From Bradyrhizobium sp. DOA9 (GTDB lineage Bacteria; Pseudomonadota; Alphaproteobacteria; Rhizobiales; Xanthobacteraceae), in contig NZ_DF820425.1 in NCBI RefSeq assembly GCF_000617845.2, positions 2,283,725-2,347,724 of the forward strand: 64,000 nucleotides of DNA, given 5' to 3'. The translations under genes and the position numbers were made by a program. Below, piece after piece: positions 52,900-63,461 of this stretch. The notes beneath the pieces were generated by a model that was not told the DNA's origin, searched no databases, and saw only the letters and a program-made list of their open reading frames with translations. Within the stretch, counting starts at the first letter, position 1, and the number at the start of each line of letters is the position of its first letter.

Positions 52900-54222
52900 A
52901 TGTTTAACAAATCCACTCACGATATAGCGGCTTCATTTAGCCGCCGCGGCGTGCTCGCCGCGACTGCCGGACTGATGCTCGGTCTGGCTTCATTGACTGG
53001 CGCGAAGGCCGCGGACGGCACCATCAAGGTCGGTGTGCTGCACTCCCTGTCCGGCACCATGGCGATCAGCGAAACCACGCTGAAGGACACCATCCTCTTC
53101 CTGATCGACGAGCAGAACAAGAAGGGCGGCGTGCTCGGCAAGAAGCTGGAAGCCGTCGTCGTCGACCCGGCTTCGAACTGGCCGTTGTTCGCCGAAAAGG
53201 CGCGCGAGCTGATCACCAAGGACAAGGTCTCGGTCGTGTTCGGCTGCTGGACCTCGGTGTCGCGCAAGTCGGTGCTCCCGGTGTTCAAGGAACTGAACAG
53301 CATCCTGTTCTACCCGGTGCAGTACGAGGGCGAGGAGAGCGAGCGCAACGTCTTCTACACGGGAGCTGCGCCGAACCAGCAGGCGATCCCCGCCGTCGAT
53401 TATCTGATGAAGGAAGAGAAGGTGAAGCGTTGGGTGCTCGCGGGCACCGACTACGTCTATCCGCGCACCACCAACAAGATCCTGGAAGCCTATCTGAAGT
53501 CGAAGGGTGTCGCCCAGGAAGACATCATGATCAACTACACGCCGTTCGGTCATTCCGACTGGCAGACGATCGTGGCGGACATCAAGAAGTTCGGCTCGGC
53601 CGGCAAGAAGACCGCGGTGGTCTCGACCATCAACGGCGACGCCAACGTTCCCTTCTACAAGGAGCTCGGCAACCAGGGCATCAAGGCGAAGGACATCCCG
53701 GTGGTCGCGTTCTCGGTGGGTGAGGAAGAGCTCGCCGGCATCGACACCAAGCCGCTGGTCGGCCACCTCGCCGCCTGGAACTACTTCCAGTCGATCAAGT
53801 CGCCGGAGAACGAGAAGTTCATCAAGGCGTGGCAGGCCTACACCAAGAATCCGAAGCGCGTGACCAACGATCCGATGGAAGCGCACGTGATCGGCTTCGA
53901 CATGTGGGTCAAGGCGGTCGAGAAGGCGAAGTCGACCGATCCCGACAAGGTGATCGACGCTCTCCCGGGCATCGAAGCCAAGAACCTGACCGGCGGCACC
54001 TCCAAGATGCTTCCGAACCACCATATCACCAAGCCGGTGTTCATCGGCGAGATCAAGGGCAACGGCCAGTTCGACGTGGTTTGGAAGACCCCGAGCCTCG
54101 TCCCCGGCGATGCCTGGTCGAAGGAGCTCGACGGCTCCAAGGACCTCATCGGCGACTGGGTCGGCAAGAAGTGCGGCAACTTCAACACCAAGACCAACAA
54201 GTGCCTCGGCTCGGGCTCCTGA
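52900..54222 (+). CDS. urtA: Urea ABC transporter substrate-binding protein UrtA
   Basis: 440-residue periplasmic binding protein for urea. The ATG at 52900 follows AGGGAGATGAGG; a longer reading from 52813 would include the promoter region. The N-terminus MFNKSTHDIAASFSRRGVLA carries a twin-arginine followed by a hydrophobic segment and AKA-AD, a likely Tat signal. UrtA landmarks: VGVLHSLSGTMAISE (about 46-60), VVFGCWTSVSRKSVLPVFKE, LFYPVQYEGEE, TDYVYPRTTNKI, and the C-terminal HHITKPVFIGEI. First gene of urtABCDE. Confidence 0.96.
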   Translation: MFNKSTHDIAASFSRRGVLAATAGLMLGLASLTGAKAADGTIKVGVLHSLSGTMAISETTLKDTILFLIDEQNKKGGVLGKKLEAVVVDPASNWPLFAEKARELITKDKVSVVFGCWTSVSRKSVLPVFKELNSILFYPVQYEGEESERNVFYTGAAPNQQAIPAVDYLMKEEKVKRWVLAGTDYVYPRTTNKILEAYLKSKGVAQEDIMINYTPFGHSDWQTIVADIKKFGSAGKKTAVVSTINGDANVPFYKELGNQGIKAKDIPVVAFSVGEEELAGIDTKPLVGHLAAWNYFQSIKSPENEKFIKAWQAYTKNPKRVTNDPMEAHVIGFDMWVKAVEKAKSTDPDKVIDALPGIEAKNLTGGTSKMLPNHHITKPVFIGEIKGNGQFDVVWKTPSLVPGDAWSKELDGSKDLIGDWVGKKCGNFNTKTNKCLGSGS

Positions 54223-54251
54223 TCCCGTTCTGATCGCTCCATTGCAAGATC

Positions 54252-54281
54252 GGAGAAGGCGGCGATCCCGCCGCCTTCTCC
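54252..54281 (+). terminator. Hairpin between urtA and urtB
   Basis: GGAGAAGGCGGC (54252-54263) pairs with GCCGCCTTCTCC (54270-54281) over GATCCC. There is no T-run afterwards, so it is probably a partial terminator or an mRNA-stabilising element that keeps urtA message above the permease genes. Confidence 0.6.
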
Positions 54282-54307
54282 ACTCATTTCTGCCGGGGTC
54301 ATTCACA

Positions 54308-55915
54308 GTGCCAGCCCATTTGTCCGCCCGTCTCTGTTCGCTCGCACTCTCGTTGTTTCTGATCGCGTTCGCGCTGCCGGCCTTCGCCGGTCCGTTCGAG
54401 GATGCGGTCGCCAAATTCGCCAATGACGATTTTTCCGATACGGAAGAGGCGATCGGCGTGATCGCGGGCAGCGGCAACAAGCTGGCTTTCCCGATCATCA
54501 GTGCGCTTCAGGACGGCCGTCTGATGGCCGATCCTGACAGCAAGAAGGTCTACGTCACCGGTGTCGACGGCAAGTCGATCGACGCTGCGACCGGCGAGGC
54601 CGTCGCCAGCGTTCCCGACAGTGCGAGCGCGGTTCGCCTCAACAACCGCCTGCGCCGCAGCGTCGATGCCGCGCTCGGCAGCCTGACGCTGCAGTCGCCG
54701 GACGTCGGAACGCGCCTGCAGGCCGCGCAGTCCGTCTTCAAGTCGCACGAGGAGTCCGCGCTCGAGGCGGTCGATGCCGCGCTTGCCAAGGAGGCCAACA
54801 AGTCCGTCAAGACGGCGCTGGGCGAGGCCCGCGCCGCGATCCTGCTGTTCAAGTCCGACGCCACCGAGGTCGAGAAGCTCGAAGCGGTCGCCACTCTCAA
54901 GGCGCGGGGCGACCAGGAGGCGCTGGCGCTGCTCACCGGCATGGGCGAGCAGCCGGCCTCGGTCGCCAAGGCCGCCGCGAGCGCAATCGGCTCGATCCAG
55001 AACTCGCTCGCGGTCTGGTCGATGGTGCAGAACGCCTGGTACGGCCTCTCGCTCGGCTCGGTGTTGCTGCTCGCCGCGATCGGGCTCGCCATCACCTTCG
55101 GCGTGATGGGCGTCATCAACATGGCGCATGGCGAGATGGTGATGATCGGGGCCTACACCACCTTCATGGTGCAGGAGGTGATCCGCACCCGCTATCCCGG
55201 CCTGTTCGACTATTCGCTGTTGATTGCCGTGCCGCTCGCCTTCCTCGTCGCCGGCGCGATCGGCGTCCTGATCGAGCGCAGCATCATCCGCTTCCTCTAC
55301 GGCCGGCCGCTGGAGACCTTGCTGGCGACCTGGGGCCTGTCGCTGGTGCTGCAGCAGGCGGTGCGCACCATGTTCGGCCCGACCAACCGCGAGGTCGGCA
55401 ACCCCTCCTGGATGAGCGGCGCGTTCGAGCTCGGCCAGATCACCATCACCTATAACCGGCTCTGGATCCTCGTCTTCACGCTCGCCGTGTTCGGAATCCT
55501 GCTCGCGATGCTGCGCTACACCGCGCTCGGGCTCGAGATGCGCGCGGTGACTCAGAACCGCCGGATGGCGGCCTCGATGGGCATCGCCACCTCGCGCGTC
55601 GACGCGCTCACATTTGGCCTCGGCTCGGGCATTGCCGGCATTGCCGGCGTGGCGCTGTCGCAGATCGACAATGTCAGCCCCAATCTCGGCCAGAGCTACA
55701 TCATCGACAGCTTCATGGTCGTGGTGTTCGGCGGCGTCGGCAATCTCTGGGGCACGCTGGTCGGCGCCTTCACGCTCGGCATCGCCAACAAGTTCCTGGA
55801 GCCGGTCGCCGGCGCCGTGCTCGGCAAGATCGCGATCCTCGTTCTCATCATCCTGTTCATTCAAAAGCGGCCGCGCGGCCTGTTCGCGCTCAAGGGCCGT
55901 GCGGTGGAAGCATGA
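54308..55915 (+). CDS. urtB: Urea ABC transporter permease UrtB
   Basis: 535-residue inner-membrane permease. The start is taken at a GTG at 54308, giving a signal-like N-terminus ending AFAGPFEDAVAKF. UrtB differs from LivH by a long periplasmic N-terminal domain, here about residues 25-230, which includes MADPDSKKVYVTGVDG and charged helical segments. The LivH-type permease follows with TFGVMGVINMAHGEMVMIGAY, LLATWGLSLVLQQ and VVVFGGVGNLWGTLVGAF. Its stop overlaps the urtC start. Confidence 0.95.
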   Translation: MPAHLSARLCSLALSLFLIAFALPAFAGPFEDAVAKFANDDFSDTEEAIGVIAGSGNKLAFPIISALQDGRLMADPDSKKVYVTGVDGKSIDAATGEAVASVPDSASAVRLNNRLRRSVDAALGSLTLQSPDVGTRLQAAQSVFKSHEESALEAVDAALAKEANKSVKTALGEARAAILLFKSDATEVEKLEAVATLKARGDQEALALLTGMGEQPASVAKAAASAIGSIQNSLAVWSMVQNAWYGLSLGSVLLLAAIGLAITFGVMGVINMAHGEMVMIGAYTTFMVQEVIRTRYPGLFDYSLLIAVPLAFLVAGAIGVLIERSIIRFLYGRPLETLLATWGLSLVLQQAVRTMFGPTNREVGNPSWMSGAFELGQITITYNRLWILVFTLAVFGILLAMLRYTALGLEMRAVTQNRRMAASMGIATSRVDALTFGLGSGIAGIAGVALSQIDNVSPNLGQSYIIDSFMVVVFGGVGNLWGTLVGAFTLGIANKFLEPVAGAVLGKIAILVLIILFIQKRPRGLFALKGRAVEA

Positions 55916-57078
55916 CCCCTCACATGCTGACGCGATCGCTGGACCGCGGCGCGACGATCTTTCTTGCAATCGTCGCCGCCTGCGGCATCCTCATCCCGCT
56001 CTCCAACCTGCTGCTGCCCGCCGGCTCGTTCCTGCAGGTGCCGACCTATCTCGTCGCGCTCTGGGGCAAGTATGTCTGCTACGCCATTCTGGCGCTCGCG
56101 ATCGACCTGATCTGGGGCTATTGCGGCATCCTCTCGCTCGGCCACGGCGCCTTCTTCGCGCTCGGCGGTTACGCCATGGGCATGTACCTGATGCGGCAGA
56201 TCGGCACCCGCGGCGTCTACGGCAATCCGATCCTGCCCGACTTCATGGTGTTCCTGAACTGGGAGAAGCTGCCCTGGTACTGGTACGGCTTCGACATGTT
56301 CTGGTTCGCCGCGCTGATGGTGCTGGTCGTGCCCGGCCTGCTCGCCTTCTGCTTCGGCTGGCTCGCCTTCCGCTCCCGCGTCACCGGCGTCTATCTGTCG
56401 ATCATCACCCAGGCGATGACGTATGCGCTGCTGCTTGCCTTCTTCCGCAACGATTTCGGCTTCGGCGGCAACAATGGCCTGACCGACTTCAAGGACATCC
56501 TCGGCTTCAACGTGCAGGCGGAGGGGACGCGCGCGGCGCTGTTCGCGCTGAGCTGCCTGGCGCTGATCGTCGGTTTTCTGATCTGCCGCGCCATCGTCTC
56601 CTCCAAGCTCGGCAAGGTCTTGATCGCGGTGCGCGATGCGGAATCGCGCACGCGCTTCCTCGGCTACCGCGTCGAATCCTACAAGCTGTTCGTGTTCACG
56701 GTGTCGGCCTGCATGGCCGGCGTCGCCGGCGCGCTCTATGTGCCGCAGGTCGGCATCATCAACCCATCCGAATTCGCGCCGGGCAATTCGATCGAGGCGG
56801 TGATCTGGGTCGCGGTCGGCGGCCGCGGCACGCTGGTCGGCGCGGCGCTCGGCGCCGTCGTCGTCAATTACGCCAAGACATTCTTCACGTCCGGCGTGCT
56901 GGCTCCCTATTGGCTGTTCATGTTGGGGGCGCTGTTCATCCTCGTGACCCTGCTGCTGCCGAAGGGCATCGTCGGCACCTTCAATGCCTGGTGGGATTCG
57001 TCGAAGGAAAAACGCGCCGCGGCCTCCGTGAGTGCCGCGGCTGAAGACGGCGTCACCGAACCCAAGATGGCGGAGTAA
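55912..57078 (+). CDS. urtC: Urea ABC transporter permease UrtC
   Basis: 388-residue LivM-type permease partner of UrtB, starting at an ATGA overlap with urtB. Spans and motifs: YAILALAIDLIWGYCGILSLGHGAFFALGGYAMGMYL (about 60-96), FGFGGNNGLTDFKDILGF, VRDAESRTRFLGYRVESYKLFVF (about 242-264, the ATPase-docking EAA loop) and EAVIWVAVGGRGTLVGAALGA. The glycine-rich FGGNNGLTDF is characteristic of UrtC. Confidence 0.95.
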   Translation: MTPHMLTRSLDRGATIFLAIVAACGILIPLSNLLLPAGSFLQVPTYLVALWGKYVCYAILALAIDLIWGYCGILSLGHGAFFALGGYAMGMYLMRQIGTRGVYGNPILPDFMVFLNWEKLPWYWYGFDMFWFAALMVLVVPGLLAFCFGWLAFRSRVTGVYLSIITQAMTYALLLAFFRNDFGFGGNNGLTDFKDILGFNVQAEGTRAALFALSCLALIVGFLICRAIVSSKLGKVLIAVRDAESRTRFLGYRVESYKLFVFTVSACMAGVAGALYVPQVGIINPSEFAPGNSIEAVIWVAVGGRGTLVGAALGAVVVNYAKTFFTSGVLAPYWLFMLGALFILVTLLLPKGIVGTFNAWWDSSKEKRAAASVSAAAEDGVTEPKMAE

Positions 57079-57084
57079 GCGGTC

Positions 57085-57846
57085 ATGAACGTCATGGACA
57101 CCCGCGCGACCTCCGCGATGCTCTATCTGGACGGCGTGCACGTCTCCTTCGACGGCTTCCACGCCATCAACAATCTGTCGCTGACGCTCGCGCCCGGCGA
57201 GATGCGCGCCATCATCGGCCCGAACGGCGCCGGCAAGACCACGATGATGGACATCATCACCGGCAAGACCAAGCCGGACGAAGGCACCGTGCTGTTCGAC
57301 GGCGTCACCGACCTGACGCGGCTCGACGAGACCCGCATCGCCGAGCTCGGCATCGGCCGCAAATTCCAGAAGCCGACCGTATTCGAGAGCCAGACCGTGC
57401 AGGACAATTTGCTGCTGGCGCTCAATGTCGACCACTCGGTCCGTGGCACGCTGTTCTGGCGCGGCAGCAAGGCGGAGTCCGAGCGCATCGACAAGGTGCT
57501 GGAGACGATCCGCCTCACCGATGCCCGCAACCGCCTCGCCGGCGGCCTCAGCCATGGCCAGAAGCAATGGCTCGAGATCGGCATGCTGCTGGCGCAGGAT
57601 CCGAAGCTGCTGCTGGTCGACGAGCCCGTCGCGGGGATGACCGACGTCGAAACACACCTCACCGCCGAGCTGCTGAAGCAAATCAACAAGACCCACACCG
57701 TCATGGTGGTCGAGCACGACATGACCTTCGTGCGCGAGCTGGGCGTCAAGGTCACCTGCCTGCACGAAGGCACGGTGCTCGCGGAAGGGACCATCGACCA
57801 GGTCTCGTCCAACGAGCGGGTCATCGAAGTCTATCTGGGACGCTGA
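57085..57846 (+). CDS. urtD: Urea ABC transporter ATP-binding protein UrtD
   Basis: 253-residue LivG-type ATPase. Walker A is GPNGAGKT near 47, the signature is the UrtD-typical LSHGQKQWLEIGMLL (about 154) and Walker B is LLLVDEPVAGMTD. The C-terminus VSSNERVIEVYLGR is LivG-like. The ATG is preceded by GGAGTAAGCGGTC. It lies 6 nt after urtC and 3 nt before urtE. Confidence 0.95.
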   Translation: MNVMDTRATSAMLYLDGVHVSFDGFHAINNLSLTLAPGEMRAIIGPNGAGKTTMMDIITGKTKPDEGTVLFDGVTDLTRLDETRIAELGIGRKFQKPTVFESQTVQDNLLLALNVDHSVRGTLFWRGSKAESERIDKVLETIRLTDARNRLAGGLSHGQKQWLEIGMLLAQDPKLLLVDEPVAGMTDVETHLTAELLKQINKTHTVMVVEHDMTFVRELGVKVTCLHEGTVLAEGTIDQVSSNERVIEVYLGR

Positions 57847-57849
57847 GCG

Positions 57850-58545
57850 ATGCTTGAGGTCAAGGACATCAACCTGTTCTACGGCGCGGCGCAGGCGCTG
57901 CGCGGCGTCTCGATCTCGGCCGAGCCCGGCAAGGTCACGTGCGTGCTCGGGCGCAACGGCGTCGGCAAGACCTCGCTGTTGCGCGCCATGGTCGGGCAAT
58001 ATCCGATCTCCTCGGGCGCGATCATGCTCGACGGCAGCGACATCACCGGCCTGAAGCCCTATGAGCGCGCGCGCAAGGGCATCGGCTTCGTGCCGCAGGG
58101 CCGCGAGATCTTTCCGCTGCTGACGGTCGAGGAGAACCTCAAAACCGGTTTCGGTCCGCTCAAGCGCGAGGACAAGCACATTCCGGACGACGTGTTCTCG
58201 CTGTTTCCGGTGCTGCAATCCATGCTCGGCCGGCGCGGCGGCGACCTCTCCGGCGGCCAGCAGCAGCAGCTCGCGATCGGCCGCGCGCTGGTGATGCGGC
58301 CAAAGCTGCTTTTGCTCGACGAGCCCACCGAAGGCATCCAGCCCTCGATCATCAAGGACATCGGCCGCGCCATCTCTTACCTGCGCAATCTCGGCAACAT
58401 CGCCATCGTGCTGGTCGAACAATATCTCGACTTTGCCTGCGAACTCGGCGACAGTTTCGCGGTGATGGATCGCGGCGCGGTGAAGTTCACCTGCGACCGC
58501 TCCAATCTCGATCCGGGCGAGATCAGCCGACAGATGGCGCTGTAG
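57850..58545 (+). CDS. urtE: Urea ABC transporter ATP-binding protein UrtE
   Basis: 231-residue LivF-type ATPase. Walker A is GRNGVGKT (about 35), the signature is LSGGQQQQLAIGRAL (about 134) and Walker B is LLLLDEPTEGIQPSI. YGAAQALRGVSI near the N-terminus is typical of UrtE. It completes the urea importer, 32 nt before ureD, so transport and hydrolysis genes are probably one transcription unit. Confidence 0.95.
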   Translation: MLEVKDINLFYGAAQALRGVSISAEPGKVTCVLGRNGVGKTSLLRAMVGQYPISSGAIMLDGSDITGLKPYERARKGIGFVPQGREIFPLLTVEENLKTGFGPLKREDKHIPDDVFSLFPVLQSMLGRRGGDLSGGQQQQLAIGRALVMRPKLLLLDEPTEGIQPSIIKDIGRAISYLRNLGNIAIVLVEQYLDFACELGDSFAVMDRGAVKFTCDRSNLDPGEISRQMAL

Positions 58546-58577
58546 GCCATTCTGCCGCGACCGGCTGGGGGAGGCGG

Positions 58578-59408
58578 ATGCGCAGCGAATTGTCAGTCAC
58601 ATCCACCGTGTTCGAGGCAAACCGTGCCCGTGGCGCGGTGCAATTCGACGTGCATACGCGCGATGGCGTGACGCGGCGCGGCGCCTTGCATGAATCCGGT
58701 TCGCTCCGCGTACGCTTTCCCTCGCCGGAAGATCAGGGCTTGTCCGGCGTGTTCGTCAACACGGCCGGCGGTGTTGCCGGCGGCGATCGCTTCGATATCG
58801 AAATAGCGGCGGCAGATGGAGCGCGGCTGACGCTGACCAGTGCGGCCGCCGAAAAGGTCTATCGCACGCCCGGAGCGGCGGCGCAGCTTAACATCGCCCT
58901 GAAGGTCGGTGCGGGCGCGCATCTTGCCTGGCTGCCCCAGGAGACGATTCTGTTCGACCGTGCCCGCGTGCAGCGCCGCTTCGACATCGATCTCGATGAG
59001 GCGGCCTCGCTCCTGCTGTGCGAGATCGTGGTGTTCGGCCGCATCGCCATGGGTGAGCGGATGGAGCAGGGCGAGTTCATCGACCGCTGGCGGCTGCGCC
59101 GCGGCGGGCGGCTGGTGTTCGCCGAGACGGTCCGGCTCGACGGCGATATCGGTGCCAAGCTTGCACGGCCCGCGGTCGCCAGAGGTGGCGCGGCGATCGG
59201 CACAGCCCTGATCGTGCCCGGCGACGAGACCCTGGTCGAGCGCATCCGGGAGGCGTCGGAATCGTTCTCCGGCGAGGTCGGAATCTCGGCCTGGAATGGG
59301 TTTGCAATGGCGCGGTTCTGTGCCCAAGATGCTGCGCGCTTGCGCGCCGATATGATGACGGTGCTGGCGCGCACCGGTGCGGCCCTGCCGCGGCTCTGGC
59401 TGAACTAG
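58578..59408 (+). CDS. ureD: Urease accessory protein UreD
   Basis: 276-residue scaffold for urease activation; it binds the apoenzyme and, with UreF and UreG, guides nickel insertion. Family landmarks: FVNTAGGVAGGDRFDIEI (about 55-72), TLTSAAAEKVYRT (about 77-89), WLPQETILFDRARVQRRFDID (about 115-135), CEIVVFGRIAMGE (about 143) and WRLRRGGRLVFAETVRL. First gene of the urease cluster, on the same strand directly after urtE. Confidence 0.95.
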   Translation: MRSELSVTSTVFEANRARGAVQFDVHTRDGVTRRGALHESGSLRVRFPSPEDQGLSGVFVNTAGGVAGGDRFDIEIAAADGARLTLTSAAAEKVYRTPGAAAQLNIALKVGAGAHLAWLPQETILFDRARVQRRFDIDLDEAASLLLCEIVVFGRIAMGERMEQGEFIDRWRLRRGGRLVFAETVRLDGDIGAKLARPAVARGGAAIGTALIVPGDETLVERIREASESFSGEVGISAWNGFAMARFCAQDAARLRADMMTVLARTGAALPRLWLN

Positions 59409-59446
59409 ACCGGTTGAATTGACGTGTTGAACGGAAGAGATGTCGC

Positions 59447-59749
59447 ATGAATCTGTCTCCGCGCGAAAAGGACAAGCTTTTGATCTCGATGGCGGCGATC
59501 GTGGCTCGCCGCCGGCTGGATCGCGGCGTCAAGCTCAACCATCCCGAGGCGATCGCGATCATCTCCGACTTCATTCTGGAAGGCGCGCGTGACGGCCGCA
59601 CCGTCGCCGAGCTGATGCAGTCGGGCGCGCAAGTGCTGACCCGCGACCAGGTGATGCCGGGCATCCCCGAGATGATCCACGACATCCAGGTCGAGGCGAC
59701 CTTTCCCGACGGCACCAAGCTCGTCACCGTGCATCAGCCGATCAGGTAG
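59447..59749 (+). CDS. ureA: Urease gamma subunit
   Basis: 100-residue smallest structural subunit. It opens [20 protein letters not shown] and contains [28 protein letters not shown] (about 28-55), [18 protein letters not shown] and [19 protein letters not shown], all near-invariant in UreA. The separate gene agrees with the three-subunit bacterial arrangement. It is 10 nt before ureB. Confidence 0.97.
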   Translation: MNLSPREKDKLLISMAAIVARRRLDRGVKLNHPEAIAIISDFILEGARDGRTVAELMQSGAQVLTRDQVMPGIPEMIHDIQVEATFPDGTKLVTVHQPIR

Positions 59750-59759
59750 GAGCGAGAGC

Positions 59760-60065
59760 ATGATCCCCGGCGAACTCTTCATCCAGGACGGCGAGATCGA
59801 GCTCAATGCCGGCCGCAAGACCGTGACCTTGACCGTGGCCAATACCGGCGACCGCCCGATCCAGGTCGGCTCGCACTATCATTTCTTCGAGACCAACCCC
59901 GCGCTGAAATTCGACCGCAAGAAGGCCCGCGGCATGCGGCTCGACATCGCCGCCGGCACCGCCGTCCGCTTCGAGCCCGGCCAGACCCGCGACGTCCAGC
60001 TCGTCGCGATGGGCGGCAAGAAGACGATCTACGGCTTCCGCGGCGACGTGATGGGCAAGCTGTGA
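59760..60065 (+). CDS. ureB: Urease beta subunit
   Basis: 101-residue structural subunit starting [19 protein letters not shown]. The hallmark [18 protein letters not shown] (about 36-53) and [28 protein letters not shown] (about 66-93) are intact. In most urease operons ureC follows at once; here an HD-domain gene intervenes. Confidence 0.97.
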   Translation: MIPGELFIQDGEIELNAGRKTVTLTVANTGDRPIQVGSHYHFFETNPALKFDRKKARGMRLDIAAGTAVRFEPGQTRDVQLVAMGGKKTIYGFRGDVMGKL

Positions 60066-60122
60066 CCTCCGCAGGAACGAGCGCGGCGCGGCATGGTTGA
60101 GGCGGAAACGGAGATATTTTCC

Positions 60123-60662
60123 ATGCTCTCATCAATCCGCCTCGTCTCGGAAGCTGCCGAGCTCGCCGCGCAGCGCCATAACGGTATGGCGCGCAAGGGT
60201 CGCGGCAACGAGCCCTATATCAATCATCTCGCCGAGGTCGCGAACCTGCTCGCCACCGCGACCAACGGGGCCGACGCCGAGCTGGTCGCGGCCGGCTGGC
60301 TGCACGACACCATCGAGGACACCGACACCACGCGCGAGGAGCTCGCGCAGAGATTTTCCGAACGCACCGCCTCGCTCGTCGCCGAGTGCACCGACGACAT
60401 GAGCTTGCCGAAAGCGAAGCGGCGGCAGAAGCAGATCGAGGATGCGCCCCACAAATCGCAGGGCGCCAAGCTGATCAAGATCGCCGACAAGATCAGCAAT
60501 ACGGGCGCGCGCATTCAAACCGATCCGAGTGCTGGGGAGCGCGAGGATCTCGCCGACTATATCGCCTGGGCCACGCAGGTCGTGGCGGGGTGCCGCGGCG
60601 GCAATGCGTGGCTCGACGAAAAATTCGATGATGCCGTGAAAGCAGCAAGGGCCTTGCTGTGA
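60123..60662 (+). CDS. HD-domain hydrolase, MESH1/SpoT-hydrolase-like
   Basis: 179-residue protein. The ATG at 60123 ([14 protein letters not shown]) has GGAG at 60110-60113; an ATG at 60093 without a ribosome site would add ten residues. HD motifs: [22 protein letters not shown] (the H of the first metal site), [15 protein letters not shown] (His-Asp and the ED pair, about 58-72) and [11 protein letters not shown] (the D-K-x-S/A-N segment, about 117). Length and motif spacing match the (p)ppGpp pyrophosphohydrolase MESH1, and no synthetase domain is present. It lies between ureB and ureC on the same strand, so it is likely co-transcribed. Activity on alarmones is inferred from family only. 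Confidence 0.85.
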   Translation: MLSSIRLVSEAAELAAQRHNGMARKGRGNEPYINHLAEVANLLATATNGADAELVAAGWLHDTIEDTDTTREELAQRFSERTASLVAECTDDMSLPKAKRRQKQIEDAPHKSQGAKLIKIADKISNTGARIQTDPSAGEREDLADYIAWATQVVAGCRGGNAWLDEKFDDAVKAARALL

Positions 60663-60696
60663 CCAACCAGACATTCATTCACAAACGGGGCTTGTG

Positions 60697-62412
<1,716 letters not shown>

Positions 62413-62542
62413 AATAGCGCCTCAACGCATGTCCCAGGCGAGGGTCCGGGGACGGCTTTTTGCGGTTTTGCGTTCGGTCCCGCCTGGTCTAATGTCCCGC
62501 CCGGTATCGTAACCTTCAGAAGAAAAGCCGGGAGGATTTCTC

Positions 62543-62842
62543 GTGATCTACGTCGTTGCCACCCTGACCATCAAGCCCGAGACGCGCGCCGAATTCATCG
62601 CGGCCGCCATCGCCTGCATCAAGGAGACGCGGAAGGAGCCCGGCAATATCGCCTACGATTTGCACGAGAGCGTCACGGACCCTGCCAAGATGGTGTTCGT
62701 CGAGCAGTGGGAGAATATGGAGGCGCTGGGGCCGCATCGCGCTGCCGAGCACATGAAGACGTTCGGCCGCGTGGCGGTGAAATGCTTCACGGCGCCGCCG
62801 AAGATCGAATACATCACGCCCGAGAAAGTCGAAACGCGGTAA
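62543..62842 (+). CDS. Antibiotic-biosynthesis-monooxygenase (ABM) domain protein
   Basis: 99-residue dimeric ferredoxin-like alpha/beta barrel protein. The GTG start at 62543 is set by GGGAGG (62530-62535). It opens [21 protein letters not shown] and has [30 protein letters not shown] (about 36-65) and [10 protein letters not shown], the ABM/YgiN-type motifs. Family members include quinol monooxygenases and small stress proteins; the function here is unknown. It sits between ureC and ureE, 13 nt before ureE, so it is part of the urease transcript. Confidence 0.88.
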   Translation: MIYVVATLTIKPETRAEFIAAAIACIKETRKEPGNIAYDLHESVTDPAKMVFVEQWENMEALGPHRAAEHMKTFGRVAVKCFTAPPKIEYITPEKVETR

Positions 62843-62855
62843 AGAGGTACGACGC

Positions 62856-63461
62856 ATGATACGGGCGACGCAGGTCAGGGGACAGCACCGCTTCACGGAA
62901 GCGCCAGCGGATACGGTTGTGCTCGATTTCGACGACCGGCACCGCCGCCGCATGGCGATGACCGGAACGCGTGGCCTCGAGTTCCTGCTCGACCTGGAGC
63001 ATGCCGTCGCGCTGCGCGGCGGTGATGCGCTGGTGCTGGAGGACGGAAGGCTGATCGAGGTGGTCGCGGCGCCCGAGCCGCTGCTGGAAATCCGCGGCCG
63101 CGATCCGCACCACCTCGTCCGCGTCGGCTGGCATCTCGGCAATCGTCATCTGCCGACCCAGATCATGGCCAAGGCCCTGCGCATCCGCCGCGATCACGTC
63201 ATCGAGGCGATGGTGAAGGGCCTCGGCGCGCGCGTGATCGAGATCGAGGCGCCGTTCGATCCCGAAGGCGGCGCTTATGCCGATGCCGGCCACGCGCATG
63301 GAAACGACCATGCGCATCACGATCACGACCACCATCACCATGACCATGGCCACCACCATGGCTCGCACGACCATGGCCACGAGCACCACCATCACCATGA
63401 CGAGCATTGCGATCATCCCGATCACCATCACGGCCACAAGCATGCTCATGACCACGAATGA
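62856..63461 (+). CDS. ureE: Urease accessory protein UreE with long histidine-rich tail
   Basis: 201-residue nickel-binding metallochaperone. The N-terminal domain (about 1-75) and metal-binding C-terminal domain (about 76-145: [19 protein letters not shown] and [29 protein letters not shown]) are standard. From about 146 a tail of some 55 residues holds about 30 His, mixed with Asp, Gly and Glu, and one Cys. Such tails bind several nickel ions. The ureF start lies inside the 3' end of this gene. Confidence 0.95.
   Translation: MIRATQVRGQHRFTEAPADTVVLDFDDRHRRRMAMTGTRGLEFLLDLEHAVALRGGDALVLEDGRLIEVVAAPEPLLEIRGRDPHHLVRVGWHLGNRHLPTQIMAKALRIRRDHVIEAMVKGLGARVIEIEAPFDPEGGAYADAGHAHGNDHAHHDHDHHHHDHGHHHGSHDHGHEHHHHHDEHCDHPDHHHGHKHAHDHE

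Noticed and set aside
55861..58422. 853-codon open frame on the minus strand across urtC, urtD and urtE
   Set aside because: Antisense to three clear ABC transporter genes. The protein is rich in Asp, Ala, Gln, His and Arg with no domain, the usual mirror of GC-rich coding DNA.
63290..63455. Short-period repeat in the ureE 3' end, as a tandem repeat or CRISPR-like array
   Set aside because: The periodicity comes from His/Asp/Gly codons in the metal-binding tail; there are no constant repeat units or spacers.
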